Shown here one piece after another: positions 34,042 through 45,081 of a stretch of 64,000 bases of DNA. The translations under genes and the position numbers were made by a program. How positions within the stretch are numbered: the stretch's first letter is position 1; every line of letters starts with the position of its first letter. The DNA is from Halicephalobus mephisto (lineage: Eukaryota; Nematoda; Chromadorea; Rhabditida; Panagrolaimidae): assembly GCA_009193035.1 (NCBI GenBank), contig SWDT01000121.1, forward strand, positions 62,001 to 126,000. The letters run 5' to 3'. Below the pieces are notes generated by a model. That model did not search any database. It was not told where the DNA came from and worked only from the letters and a program-made list of their open reading frames with translations.

Positions 34042-36367
34042 TCAATTATTGAACGGATTCTTGTGAGCTCTAGCGGGATAAAGTCGGTTTTCTCTTTCCA
34101 TCTTCATGTGAGCAAGACGTAAATGTCTAGGTTCCAACGGGGTATCTGGACAACTTTCAGAATCCTTGATATCTAACGCTTCTTCAATAAGTTCTCCCAC
34201 GAAAACCTTGGCCATTCCAGCTATGGCAATCACGACATGTTGAGAAGCAGAACAACCCGTGGTTTGCTGGATAAGTCGACGAATAGCACTTTTAGGGAAA
34301 CTCGCACGTCTCATGACTTCATAACGTTCCAATTGCTCCGGATCCATATTCGCCAACAGCAATCTGCAAAATTATAAACAGATTAAAGCTAAATTTACAA
34401 AAATCAAAAATGAGAACTTTTACAAAATACTCTCGAAATAAATTCCCAAAAATTCCCAAAAACTACAGTAACCCATTTAAATTTTAATTTTAAAAATTAT
34501 TTTTCAGTTTTATAATTTCGAAATACTAACATTTAAGCATATATTTTTGCAAAATATTCTCGAAACAAATTTTCAAAAATTCCTAAAAACTACAGTAACC
34601 CATTTAAGCTTTATTTTAAAAAAATTATTTTTCAGTTTTATAATTTCGAAATCAATATTAATACCAAAAACATTAAAAACTGTCATTTTTACAAAGTATT
34701 TTTCAAAAAAATTTCTTCAATTTTTCAATCTAGATTCAAAATTTCAAATTTTTCCATTTTGTGATTATATAAAAACGCAATTACAATTACACCATTGTAA
34801 AAACCCGAAAATAACTTTTTTACACATGTTTCAAAATCAGTTTCCAAAAATAAACTAACTCAGAAATTTTAATTTTGAATAATTTATTTCGCAATCGTAT
34901 GACTGAAATTAATTTTTCAAAATACAGTCGAATTTGGATATAAGGTATCCCATAGGGACCGGCCAAGGAGTATCTTATAACAAAGGATATGTTATAGAAG
35001 CTGTAACTCAGAAGACAAACTAATCAAAATTACTCACTCATACCGTATGCTATAACGTGAGAGATGTTATAACAGGGATATCTTATATCCAAGTTCTACT
35101 GTATTACAATTTCAAAATAAACTTGTTCCATTTCCATTTTGATGATAGTATTACAGTCGAACTTGGATATAAAATACCCCCTTAGGACCGGCCAAGAAGT
35201 ATCTTATAACAAAGGATATATCATAGCGGGGGTATCTTACATCCAAGTCCCACTGTATATACTGCTTGAAAAAATCTTCAAGTTTCTTAACCAGGGTCAT
35301 TTGGGACACAATCTTCTGCTTATTTTGCTTAATAATTCCTCATTAGACTAATAATGTTCAAAAAGCGTTACTAACCCTACAGTATCCCTACCAAAAAAGT
35401 GGTCTTTTGCTTGCAGTACGAAATAAAAAACTCACAATGTCTTTAATCTTTGTTCTTCTTCTTCTGGAGTCAACTTTTTGAATTCAACGACAGGTTCCTC
35501 TTCCTCAGGTGTTTCTTTTTTCTTTTTCGGCTTCGAAGGACCAGGTTCATCTGATTTATCTGGTTCGTCATCTGGCAAACCTCCAAAACGAACATGACCC
35601 TAAAAATTCATATGGATTTAAAAGTAACATTCATATATGGATGTGAAAAAAACGAAATCCACACACGGATTTGAGAGTAATATTCATATATGAATGAAAA
35701 AATGAAATTCGTATGAGTGGGAAAAAAATAAAATTCATATAAAAATTTAAAAAAGTAAAATTAACTTATAGATATAAAAAGTGTAAAGTTCATATATCAA
35801 CTTAGAAAAACTAAACTCAGATATGATTTTAGAAAAAAGTGAAATTAATATATAAACTTCAGAAACAAAAATTCATATATCAACTTAGAAAAACTAAACT
35901 CGCATATGAGTTTAGAAAAAAGTGAAATTAATATATAAACTTAAAAGATTAAAATTCATATATCAACTTAGAAAAACTAAACTCACATATGAATTTAGAA
36001 ACAACTTAAATTTATATGGATTTAAACAAGTGAAATTTGCGTATGGATTTCGAACAGATTGATATATGAATTTTGAAAATCCATATAGGTTTGAAAAAAA
36101 AATTCATATATGGTTTTTTAAATAATCGACGTAATTTTAAACAAAACTTACTTTTTTGGTTTTTGGCTTGACTTTGTCGAATTCACCGTCGGAGGAATCT
36201 TCATCAGCATCTGGAGAAAGAACAGGAATGGAATCTTCTGGGATGGCTTCTGGAGACGGTGCTGCTTGGGATGTTTCTTCTGGAGTCATCGTGGGGTCGT
36301 CTAACATACTCAAGGCCTCGGCGAAGGCACTCACGGTCTTCTGTTTTTTCGACGGAGGTCCTGGCAT
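34042..36367 (-). CDS. taf-11: TFIID subunit TAF11
   Basis: Three exons, 36152-36367, 35436-35599 and 34042-34363, in phase, 233 residues. TAF11 pairs with TAF13 through a histone fold and helps TFIID bind TBP and TFIIA at core promoters. The N-terminal half is acidic, Pro/Ser-rich and disordered ([20 protein letters not shown]). The histone fold begins [19 protein letters not shown] and continues [39 protein letters not shown] and EEALDI, then [19 protein letters not shown]. All helices align with the known family. Intron 2 (1.07 kb) holds two TA-flanked MITEs; intron 1 holds an ATTCATATATCAACTTAG tandem repeat. Confidence 0.95.
34925..35101. mobile_element. Mariner-like MITE, 177 bp, TA target site
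   Basis: Starts CAGTCGAATTTGGATATAAG and ends TTATATCCAAGTTCTACTG, flanked by TA on both sides (34923-34924, 35102-35103). It has subterminal AAGGAGTATCTTATAACAA. No coding capacity; same family as 35154-35255. Confidence 0.8.
35154..35255. mobile_element. Mariner-like MITE, 102 bp, internally deleted copy
   Basis: CAGTCGAACTTGGATATAAA to CATCCAAGTCCCACTG, again flanked by TA. Shares CGGCCAAGAAGTATCTTATA with the neighbouring copy 50 bp upstream but lacks its middle. Confidence 0.8.
35600..36140. repeat. Intronic tandem repeat, about 75-90 bp unit
   Basis: Repeats of AAATTCATATATCAACTTAG and AAACTAAACTCACATATGAA in TAF11 intron 1. Non-coding. Confidence 0.7.
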
Positions 36368-36399
36368 CTTGATTTCAGAAAAATTTCAAAATGAATAAA

Positions 36400-37573
36400 A
36401 AATCTGAAAAATTAAAGTTTCAATAAAAATGAATTAAATAAAATCAAAGGTCTCAAAACGGGTGATTGGAACATATTTTCCGTTTTTAGAACGATTTTTT
36501 AAAAATTAATAATTTTCAAAAATATAAAAATTAATGATTTTCAAAAAAATAAAAATTAATAATTTTCAAAAAAATAAAAATTAATAATTTTTGAAAATAA
36601 AAATTTTCGATATATAAAAAAATCGATTTTTTTGTTGTATTTTTAAAAATATGTTATAAAACTACAAAAATTAGAAATCTGGATATAATTACAAAGAAAT
36701 AAATATTGAAATTAAAAGAAAATCAAAAAAGTTCGAAAATTAAATTCAAAAATGCAGTTTTTTAAGATTTTTCTGCAACTCTTATAAAAACTAAATTTCT
36801 ACATATTTTCAATTACTACCTCCAAAAAATAAGTCACAAAACTATAATTACGTTAAAATTTACATATAATTATAAAAAATAAAAATAAAAATAAAAAAAT
36901 CCGAAAATCGAAAAAATTTTCCATTTTTTTTTACTTTTTATATATGAAATTCCACATATTTTCCTACGTACACATCTTAGAAGACATTTTGGCAAAAAAA
37001 AATAAATGCACTTTAAACGTATATTTCGTAATTTTTAGCATTTTTCAAACTTTTTCATATATGAATTTTTGCATTTTTTAAAACCCGCGCAATTCAGAAA
37101 ATTGTTGTAGAAAAAAAGCAGTTTTTAGATATATATTTCGCAAAATTTAAAACAGTACATAACGGGATTCAGAAGGGATATAAAGTTTATTTTTGTGGGG
37201 ATTTTGTTGTTTGGAATCTTTGGCGCCGAAGAACCCGATGCCAACAGGTCTCCGTTTTCGTTAAATCGAATCTTTTAAAACTTTTCTAAACTTTTTGCTT
37301 CATGTTTCTTCAATAAACATACACGAGATCCTTGATGTACGATTTCATAAACCACAAAATAACAGATAAAGAGATTTAGAAAGATCTAAAAGTTTATTTT
37401 TGTGGGATTTTGTTGTTTGGAATCTTTGGCGTCGAGAGCCTTGGCGCCAAAGCTCCTCTGTTTCGTCAGAGCGGGTTTTCCGAAAATTCCCCGTTTTCTG
37501 TCTCATATTTGTCCAGTCGAATTCTTTCAAATTTTTCTTTTTTTTCGAATTTATTACTTTTTTCGACATCGAC
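36400..37573. promoter_or_regulatory. Divergent intergenic region between TAF11 and SF3B1, with a duplicated 70 bp block
   Basis: AT-rich spacer that must hold both promoters. A block including AAAGTTTATTTTTGTGGG and TTTTGTTGTTTGGAATCTTT followed by GGCGCC/GGCGTC occurs at about 37166-37235 and again at about 37388-37455, close to the SF3B1 start. No ORF of note. Confidence 0.5.
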
Positions 37574-40500
37574 ATGTCTGAACCGCCGTTGAAGAAGCAT
37601 AAATTCGTCGCTGCGGCAGAACCAGACGAAGAGGTAAATTTATTTTCGGAATTTTATATAAAATTTTTGTATTTTAGGAATATGTCCCTTACATTGGTGC
37701 TGCGGATGACGATGATGAAGATGAACTTGCTGTTAAAGTTGCGAAGAAGCGACATATAGATCCGACGAAGTTCCTGGAAGAAGCCGCGAAAAACGCCGAC
37801 GACGTCGATCCCATGGCCGAGACCCGCCGGAAGACCATTGCCGAGCGTCAGAACGAGTATCAAAGTCGTGGAAGAATGAGGCAAATATCTCCGGAGAGGA
37901 TGGATCCGTTCATCGACCAGACTCCCAACGATCGGCTGAGAAGCTACGCTGACGTCATGAAGGAACAGCAACTCAAGGAAGAAATGCGCCGGGTCGAGAA
38001 GGAAATCGTTGACAAGCACAAAAGTGGCGAATTGAGGGAAGTTGACGCTTCGGCCACTCCTTCGTCCGGACCTAAGAAACGCCTCGGGATCTCAGCCGTG
38101 AGTGCCCATGTCGCTCCAGATGCTCAGACTCCTCATTTCGATCGTTGGGAAGAAACCCCGATGACGATTCAGCCTGGTGACGCCACTCCTAGTCACGCAG
38201 GCACGGCCGCTACCCCTACTCGGAACCGCTGGGACGATGCTGGAGCTCCTTTGGCCCCTGGAGCTGCTACCCCCCAATGGACGAACCCTGATGCCGATTA
38301 CAGTTTCGACACCAAACCCGATGGAGGGTCTGTCAGAAGACGTTCCAGATGGGACATGACTCCTTCAGCCGAAACCCCTCGTCACGGATTCGATTTCACC
38401 CCGAAGATGGAAGCCGGCGCAGCTACCCCCTCCTACACCATGACCCCCGGGGGTTCTACCCCTATCGGACCAATGGCTATGGGACTGAAGACTCCAGCAC
38501 ACGTCATGGTCCCAGGCACTCCGGAACAGATGACTCTCCAGAGACACCAGATGGACATCGAGCTGAGGAATGCCCCTATCTCCGACGAGGAACTAGATGC
38601 TCTGTTCCCCCCTGGCTACAAGATCTGGGCCCCTCCCCCGAACTATGTCCCTCTAAGAACCCCGTCAAGGAAGTTGTTTGCTACCCCTACCCCTATGCAT
38701 GGATCTATCCATGGATTCGTGATGCAAGGAACCCCGATGCGCGGAGCTGGAACGGAACAGGGCATGGGAGCTATTCTGGACACACAACCGAAGGATAAAG
38801 AACTTCCTGCTTTGAAACCTGAGGACATGCAGTATTTCGACAAGCTTCTCCTTGATGTGGATGAATCTTTGTTGACGAAACAAGAAAAAGCAGAAAGAGA
38901 AATTATGGGTTATTTGTTGAAAATTAAAAATGGTACTCCGCAACAGAGAAAAAGTGGATTAAGGAAGATAACCGAAAACGCCAGAAGACTTGGTGCTGGA
39001 CCGCTTTTTCATCAAATTCTTCCACTTTTGATGTCGCCGACGTTGGAAGATCAAGAACGACATCTTTTGGTTAAAGTTATCGATAGAGTACTGTACAAAC
39101 TAGATGATCTTGTTCGACCTTATGTTCACAAAATTTTGGTCGTTATTGAACCATTATTAATTGATGAAGATTATTATGCTCGAGTTGAAGGAAGAGAAAT
39201 TATTTCTAATTTGGCTAAAGCTGCTGGTTTGGCAACGATGATTTCAACAATGCGTCCGGATATTGATAATGTAGATGAATATGTGAGAAATACGACTGCT
39301 AGAGCTTTTGCAGTTGTTGCTTCGTCATTGGGAATTCCGGCATTATTACCGTTTTTGAAAGCTGTTTGTAAAAGTAAAAAAAGTTGGCAAGCGAGACATA
39401 CAGGTGAGGCTTTGATTATTTATTAATTAGGAAAAATAATGTTTTTTAGTAGGGTACTGTAGGATTAGTCAGTTTTTGAGGATTTAGTAGTAGTTTGGTT
39501 CGTAGTTATCGACTTGTAAGACTGGGTGGAGGGTTTTGTATCTTATACAGCTCTGATTTAGGTGTTTTTCGGTATAAGTTAAGTGTTTTAAATTCTAGAA
39601 AATATACAAAATTATATAAAATTATGGAATTATTTACACAATTTTAATGACCATATAGATTACCGTACATTGTAGCGATTTCTGCAAGTGTATCTTAAAA
39701 CTGAAGATTTTTGGATTTCATATATGATTAATTATTTTACTTTTCAGGTATCAAGATTGTTCAACAAATTGCGATCTTGATGGGATGTGCTATTTTACCG
39801 TATTTGAAACAACTTGTGGAAATTGTTGAAAATGGCTTAACAGATGAACAACAGAAAGTAAGAACAATGACTGCTTTGTGTATTTCTGCTCTTGCTGAGG
39901 CATCGGCTCCTTACGGTATTGAAGCATTTGATTCTATTTTGAAGCCCTTGTGGAAAGGAATACGATCTCATCGTGGTAAAGGATTGGCTGCTCAACTTAA
40001 AGCTGTAGGTTATTTGATTCCGTTGATGGACGCTGAATATGCAAGTTATTACACAAAGGAAGTCATGCTTATTTTGATTAGAGAATTTATTTCTCCAGAT
40101 GAAGAAATGAAAAAAATTGTCCTAAAAGTAGTCAAACAATGTTGTTCTACAGAAGGAGTTGAACCGGAATATGTAAGAGATGAAATTCTTTCACCATTTT
40201 TTAAGGCTTTTTGGAATCATAGAATGGCGATGGACAGAAGGAATTACAAGCAACTAGTGGATACTACGGTTGAAATAGCTCAGAAAGTTGGAGGAGTGTG
40301 TATTATTCAGAGAATTGTGGATGATTTGAAAGATGAAAATGAACAATATAGGAAGATGGTTATGGAAACTATTGATAATATTATTGTTCTGATGGGAACG
40401 GCGGATATAGATGATAGATTAGAAGAACAGATTTTTGATGGTATCTTGTATGCATTTCAGGAACAAACTCAAGATGTAAGTTTTTTGGTTTTCTTGTGTG

Positions 40501-42254
40501 AGTAAAAAATTGTTTTTTTGGGAAAGTACTGTAAGATTAGTTAGGGATTTTTAGTTTAATGAGTAGCTGTTGTTAAGTGAGAGTTGATGGAGTGTTTGTG
40601 CTTTGATTGGAAAGTAATTTTGAGATCTTTGAATTTAGAGTGTATTTTTTAATAATTTCGAAATTGTGTAAAATTATGCTTTACGTAAAACCAAAATTGC
40701 CATGTAGTCGAATTTGGTTTTTAGCAAGTTTTGAAAATTGGGGATTTTTAGTTTTTAGAACATTATGATTTGGAAATTGGCATTTAAAACCTTAAATTTT
40801 CTGTTTTTAGTGGGATTTTGAAGCAATTTTATAGTAAGATCTGATTTAATAATGATATATTGATTTTCAGGAAGCTGTTATGTTGAACGGTTTTGGAACT
40901 GTTTGTAATGGATTTGGGAAAAGATCTAAGAATTATTTGGCTCAGATTTGTGGTACTATTCTTTGGAGATTGAATAACAAAACTGCCAAAGTTAGACAAC
41001 AAGCTGCTGATTTGATTACTAAGATTGCTCCTGTGATGGGAATCTGTAAAGAAGACAAACTGTTAGGTCATCTTGGTGTTGTTTTGTTTGAGTACCTTGG
41101 AGAGGAATATCCGGAAGTTTTGGGATCTATCATTGGTGCATTGAAGTCTGTTGTTGAAGTTCTTGGAATGACGAAAATGACTCCACCAATCAAAGACTTA
41201 CTACCTCGTTTGACACCAATTTTGAAAAATCGTCATGAAAAAGTACAAGAAAATACAATTGATTTAGTTGGAAGAATTGCAGACAAAGGAAGTGAATTTG
41301 TTTCAGCAAGAGAATGGATGAGAATTTGTTTTGAATTGTTGGATCTTCTGAAAGCTCATAGAAAATCTATTAGAAGAGCGGCTATTAATACTTTTGGATA
41401 TATTGCGAAAGCAATTGGTCCTCATGATGTATTGGCAACTTTGTTGAATAATTTAAAAGTACAAGAACGTCAATTACGTGTTTGTACAACTATTGCTATA
41501 GCTATTGTTGCTGAAAATTGTGCACCATTTACGGTATTACCTGCTATTATGAATGAATATAGAGTACCGGAAATTAATGTTCAAAATGGTGTTTTGAAAG
41601 CTTTGTCTTTCATGTTTGAATATGTTGGTGAAATGGCTAAGGATTATGTCTATGCAGTTACGCCACTTTTGATTGATGCTTTACAAGAAAGGTTGGTTTT
41701 TGATTTATAAGTTGTAATTTTGGAATTGTTGGTTGTGATTTGGGTTTTTGAACAGTAATGGAAAAGTACTGTAGATTTTTGGAGTTTTTAATGATTTTGT
41801 TTTAAAAGTTTATAGAATTACAGCCAGTGGTTCTGAAATTGCAGACAATGTTGTGTTTAATTATGTTTTTTGTTTTAGAGATATTGTTCATCGACAAATT
41901 GCTATTGATGCGACGGCGCATTTGACCCTTGGTGTTTATGGTTTTGGATGTGAAGATGCATTAGTTCATCTTTTGAATCATGTTTGGCCGAATTTGCTGG
42001 AAATTTCTCCTCATGTTATTCAGAGATTTATCTTTGCTTGTGATGCAATGAGAGTAGCAGTTGGTCCGATTAAAGTTCTGCAATATTGTTTGCAAGGTCT
42101 TTTCCATCCGGCAAGAAAGGTTAGAGAACCATGTTGGAAGGTTTTTAACAATCTCATTCTGGGAAGTCAAGATGCTCTTGTTGCTGGTTATCCTCGGATT
42201 CAAGATTCTGAAAGAAATCATTTTGTTCGAGATGATCTAGATCTCTGGGTTTGA
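37574..42254 (+). CDS. sftb-1: U2 snRNP splicing factor SF3B1 (SF3b155)
   Basis: Five exons, 37574-37633, 37678-39403, 39748-40475, 40871-41691 and 41879-42254, all in phase, 1,236 residues (human protein 1,304). SF3B1 clamps the U2 snRNA-branch-site duplex in the SF3b complex. The N-terminus has the U2AF-ligand-type RW motifs ([24 protein letters not shown]) amid TP-rich repeats that are CDK phosphorylation sites in the family. The rest is the HEAT-repeat superhelix: [17 protein letters not shown] and [19 protein letters not shown] around the human cancer hotspot, [19 protein letters not shown], the [13 protein letters not shown] loop of the splicing-inhibitor pocket, and [13 protein letters not shown] at the end. 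Most of exon 2 has GC-rich codons while everything after about 38,850 is AT-rich, so the gene changes base composition midway. AATAAA lies at 42427-42432. Confidence 0.97.
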
Positions 42255-42985
42255 CCTTTTTTTGTTTCATTGTGAAACTTTATTGAATATTATTTGTTGG
42301 TTTATTGATGGTAAACGATAAGTTAAAGAGAGATGGATGAGATATGTGGGGTTTTGGTTTGGAAGAGGAGAAAGCTGTTTTTTGTGGGATATAAGTAGAT
42401 GGGGATTGGATTTGGATGTTTTGAAGAATAAAAGTTAATTGTAATTTTTTGTTGTGACTTGGTACAGAAACGTAATAAAGTTACATTGATTGATTCTGAA
42501 GTTCTTACTTTTATTCCTATTTCGCACTATATCAAAATTTACAAACAATACAATTTCAAACTTAAACAAATTAAATTTTCAATTTCAATTGTTTGTTTCT
42601 TTGATCCATCTGTTTCGTTGGTGACGTGCGTAGGTGTTAGCCCGGGTTGGTAGGAGGGTCTGCTTCGTCACATCGAAAATTGTCTTCCGGCATTCAACTT
42701 CGTCAGCTTCTGAAGTTCTTTTGGAAGCGAAATATGATGCTCACTTACTGTCGCAGAAAGCTACAAGATTTTTGAATGATCTGCATTTGGTAGAATTGGA
42801 GAAGGAAATATTTGTGGATGTTAGTGTCGTAGAAAGTGAAGAGTTTTTCAGCAAGAAAATCCCTGAAGCATAGGAACCCTATTTGTAACTTAAGTTGCAA
42901 CAATGACGTCATTTGGAAGTCAGAGATTGTTAAGATAGAAATAGGAAGAATATTACTAATTTTTACTTAAATAATAAAAATATAT
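42255..42985. other. SF3B1 3' flank with a doubtful exon-like ORF (42634-42873)
   Basis: The SF3B1 3' UTR runs to about 42450. A plus frame at 42634-42873 reads SSASEVLLEAKYDAHLLSQK and more, with normal composition, but has no ATG; it follows a GCGTAG that could be an acceptor. It may be a terminal exon or a relic. No family recognised. Confidence 0.3.
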
Positions 42986-43213
42986 TGTTGGATTGCGCAC
43001 AATTTATTTGAGTGGAAGGTTGTATAACTTTGGTCCCGAAGGGAAATACCCTGAGGACCAACGAAAAGTGTACGATTGCGGATTGGCGGGAATTTAAGAT
43101 TGCGCAATAATTTTGTAAGAGTTGTTTTATATCTCGTGTCTTCGGTTCTATGAAGTTGTTTTATACATTTCTCGTCTACACCCGGATCAGGAACCACTAA
43201 CCACGATATAACA
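42986..43213 (+). mobile_element. Solo LTR (228 bp) with 5 bp target duplication
   Basis: Starts TGTTGGATTGCGCAC and ends ACGATATAACA, flanked by TATAT at 42981-42985 and 43214-43218. The first 100 bp match the copy at 15466-15695 (opposite strand) almost exactly; the second half has diverged. Confidence 0.85.
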
Positions 43214-43221
43214 TATATCAC

Positions 43222-43335
43222 ACATCAAAGACCACTGAGTCTCATTCATGCCCTACAGTATTCTACGGTCTCTGACATTCAGGTTATCTCTCCGGGTGGT
43301 TTCTTTCTAGCATAGCTTCTGTCCCAGCAGAAGTG
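43222..43335. repeat. Dispersed repeat, inverted relative to 19612-19730
   Basis: Contains CATGCCCTACAGTA, GACATTCAGGTTATCTCT and TAGCATAGCTTCTGTCCCAG, each the reverse complement of a segment in 19612-19730. It lies 9 bp after the solo LTR. Confidence 0.6.
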
Positions 43336-43704
43336 AGGAATGACGACGCTGGAACATCAGGAGTTATTGTCGATTAGTATTGGATTGTTTGAATAAATTC
43401 AAAAGTTATAGTTCGTGTAGAACCAGTCAATTAAGAAAACAAGTCAAATTTCCTTACATTTACAGATGATTTGCAATTATTTGTACCGGAACCTAATCAA
43501 CTTCTAAGACCCCTAAGGCTATTTTCATATATTGGATTCTAATCGAGCATAATCGATGGTAGGCTTGTAATCCAATGAAAGATGATCTTAATTGAGTGCA
43601 ATCAACACATTCGAATCATGTTTCCCTCCAATCAAAAAAACCATAATCATGTTGATTATGCTCAATTGTGATTCTTATGATTACTAACTTTTATGTTTTT
43701 GTGG

Positions 43705-43712
43705 TATAAATA
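43705..43712 (+). promoter_or_regulatory. TATA box of the small ORF
   Basis: TATAAATA, 69 bp before the ATG at 43774, with pyrimidine/A-rich sequence between. Spacing suits a transcription start near 43735. Confidence 0.4.
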
Positions 43713-43773
43713 ATATACATAAAATCCAACTATCATACGATTTCCTTAGGGAGTTTCCATCATATCAACCGAC

Positions 43774-43932
43774 ATGTCTAGATCGCAATATAAGATTAGG
43801 AAAACTGAATCCCGTAGGAAGAGGGAATCAGATTGTTCTATTGAATTTATTTGGATCGTCTGTGGAGCTCCGTCGACTCAGATTGACGAACCTGAGACTG
43901 CTCCTTTCTATTCGCTTGATAGTGTTGAATAA
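43774..43932 (+). CDS. 52-aa basic/acidic small ORF inside an inverted-repeat element
   Basis: ATG to TAA, 52 codons. The N-terminal half is strongly basic (IRKTESRRKRESD, a possible nuclear signal). The middle is hydrophobic with one cysteine (FIWIVCGAP) and the end is acidic. GC content is above the flanks. No domain recognised. With a TATA box ahead and inverted repeats on both sides it could be cargo of the element. It might also be chance. Confidence 0.35.
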   Translation: MSRSQYKIRKTESRRKRESDCSIEFIWIVCGAPSTQIDEPETAPFYSLDSVE

Positions 43933-44379
43933 ACTTATTTGGCAAACTGCCTATGGTAGGAACCTTAATCTTCCACTAAGCCCCAGAGCCGTGTGACTAT
44001 CATCGAGCGCTCAACACTCTACGCAGCCCTGAAGACCTATGCTACATTCTCTTAAGCATCAAAACGTCTTGTGGTCACGACACGAAAATAACTCCCTGAA
44101 TCGGTACTATTCGCCATGTGTTACGTGGTGGGTTTTTTAAAAATTGGGAAAACAAAGAGTTGATATATAACGACGACTAATCACAACAATAATCAATCTT
44201 CTTTAGGCTACAATAATGCTATCGATTACGCTCGGTTGGAATCCAATATATGAAAAATATCTCCAAGGATTCTTACACGTTGATTAAGTTCAGTTACAAG
44301 TGATGGCAAATTAATTGTACTACTACAAAATTGAATGCTCATAATTTTCGCGATGGGAGTTGATTCAATTTTAAACGTA

Positions 44380-44869
44380 CACAAAAAGCGTAACTTTTAG
44401 TTCTGTAACAATTGCGAAATGTGACACAATCATCACATTTTCGTGAATATTTGACATTTGTGACGAAAATTAAAATGTAATAGTAACGGTTTCCATCCAT
44501 TACTAAGTTAAAAATTACGCTTTTTTGTGTTGTAACAAATGGAAATATTATATATACGATTTTGTATCAATTACCTACTATAACAAAGATGCAACATAGT
44601 CGTCACATTTTCGTAAAAATGTGACATTTGTGACGGAAATTAAAATGTAATAGTAACGGTTTCCATCCATTACTAAGCTAAAAATTACACTTTTTTGTGT
44701 TGTAACAAATACAAATATTATATATACGATTTTGTATCAATTACCTACTATAACAAAGATGTAACGTAGTCGTCACATTTTCGTAAAAATGTGACATTTG
44801 TGACGGAAATTAAAATGTAATAGTAATGGTTTCCATCCATTACTAAGCTAAAAATTACACTTTTTTGTG
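44380..44869. mobile_element. MITE with CACAAAAA termini, TA target site, 170 bp internal repeats
   Basis: Begins CACAAAAAGCGTAACTTTTAG-like sequence and ends CTAAAAATTACACTTTTTTGTG-like sequence, flanked by TA at 44378-44379 and 44870-44871. Inside, a 170 bp unit containing TAATAGTAACGGTTTCCATC starts at 44478, 44648 and 44818. Each unit boundary itself resembles the element end, so it may have grown by tandem duplication. Confidence 0.75.
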
Positions 44870-45081
44870 TATGGTATTTACAAAGTTTTTCTACTTTTTT
44901 AGGATGATTATGATGGACGGATATTAACACTAAAAACAAGAATCAGAAGATATAATCACGACTTTGATCATCGAAGATCTTTTTTGAAGAATCCATATTT
45001 CTTAATAAAACGAAAACTTTTTTGAATTTGTTTATTTTCATTTGTAAACCAGCCCGTAACTATGTCTTGAACGTTTCGATT

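Larger units (their letters stand above)
43522..44257. mobile_element. 736 bp element with about 36 bp terminal inverted repeats
   Basis: The left end TTTTCATATATTGGATTC with following AATCGAGCATAATCGAT pairs with the right end ATCGATTACGCTCGGTTGG and following AATCCAATATATGAAAA. Inside are a TATA box, one small ORF, and an inner pair of inverted segments (TTGAGTGCAATCAACA / GTTGATTATGCTCAATT). No transposase. The target duplication is not obvious. Confidence 0.6.

Noticed and set aside
37813..38943. Several alternative-frame ORFs over SF3B1 exon 2
   Set aside because: GC-rich coding sequence leaves other frames open; only the SF3B1 frame matches a family.
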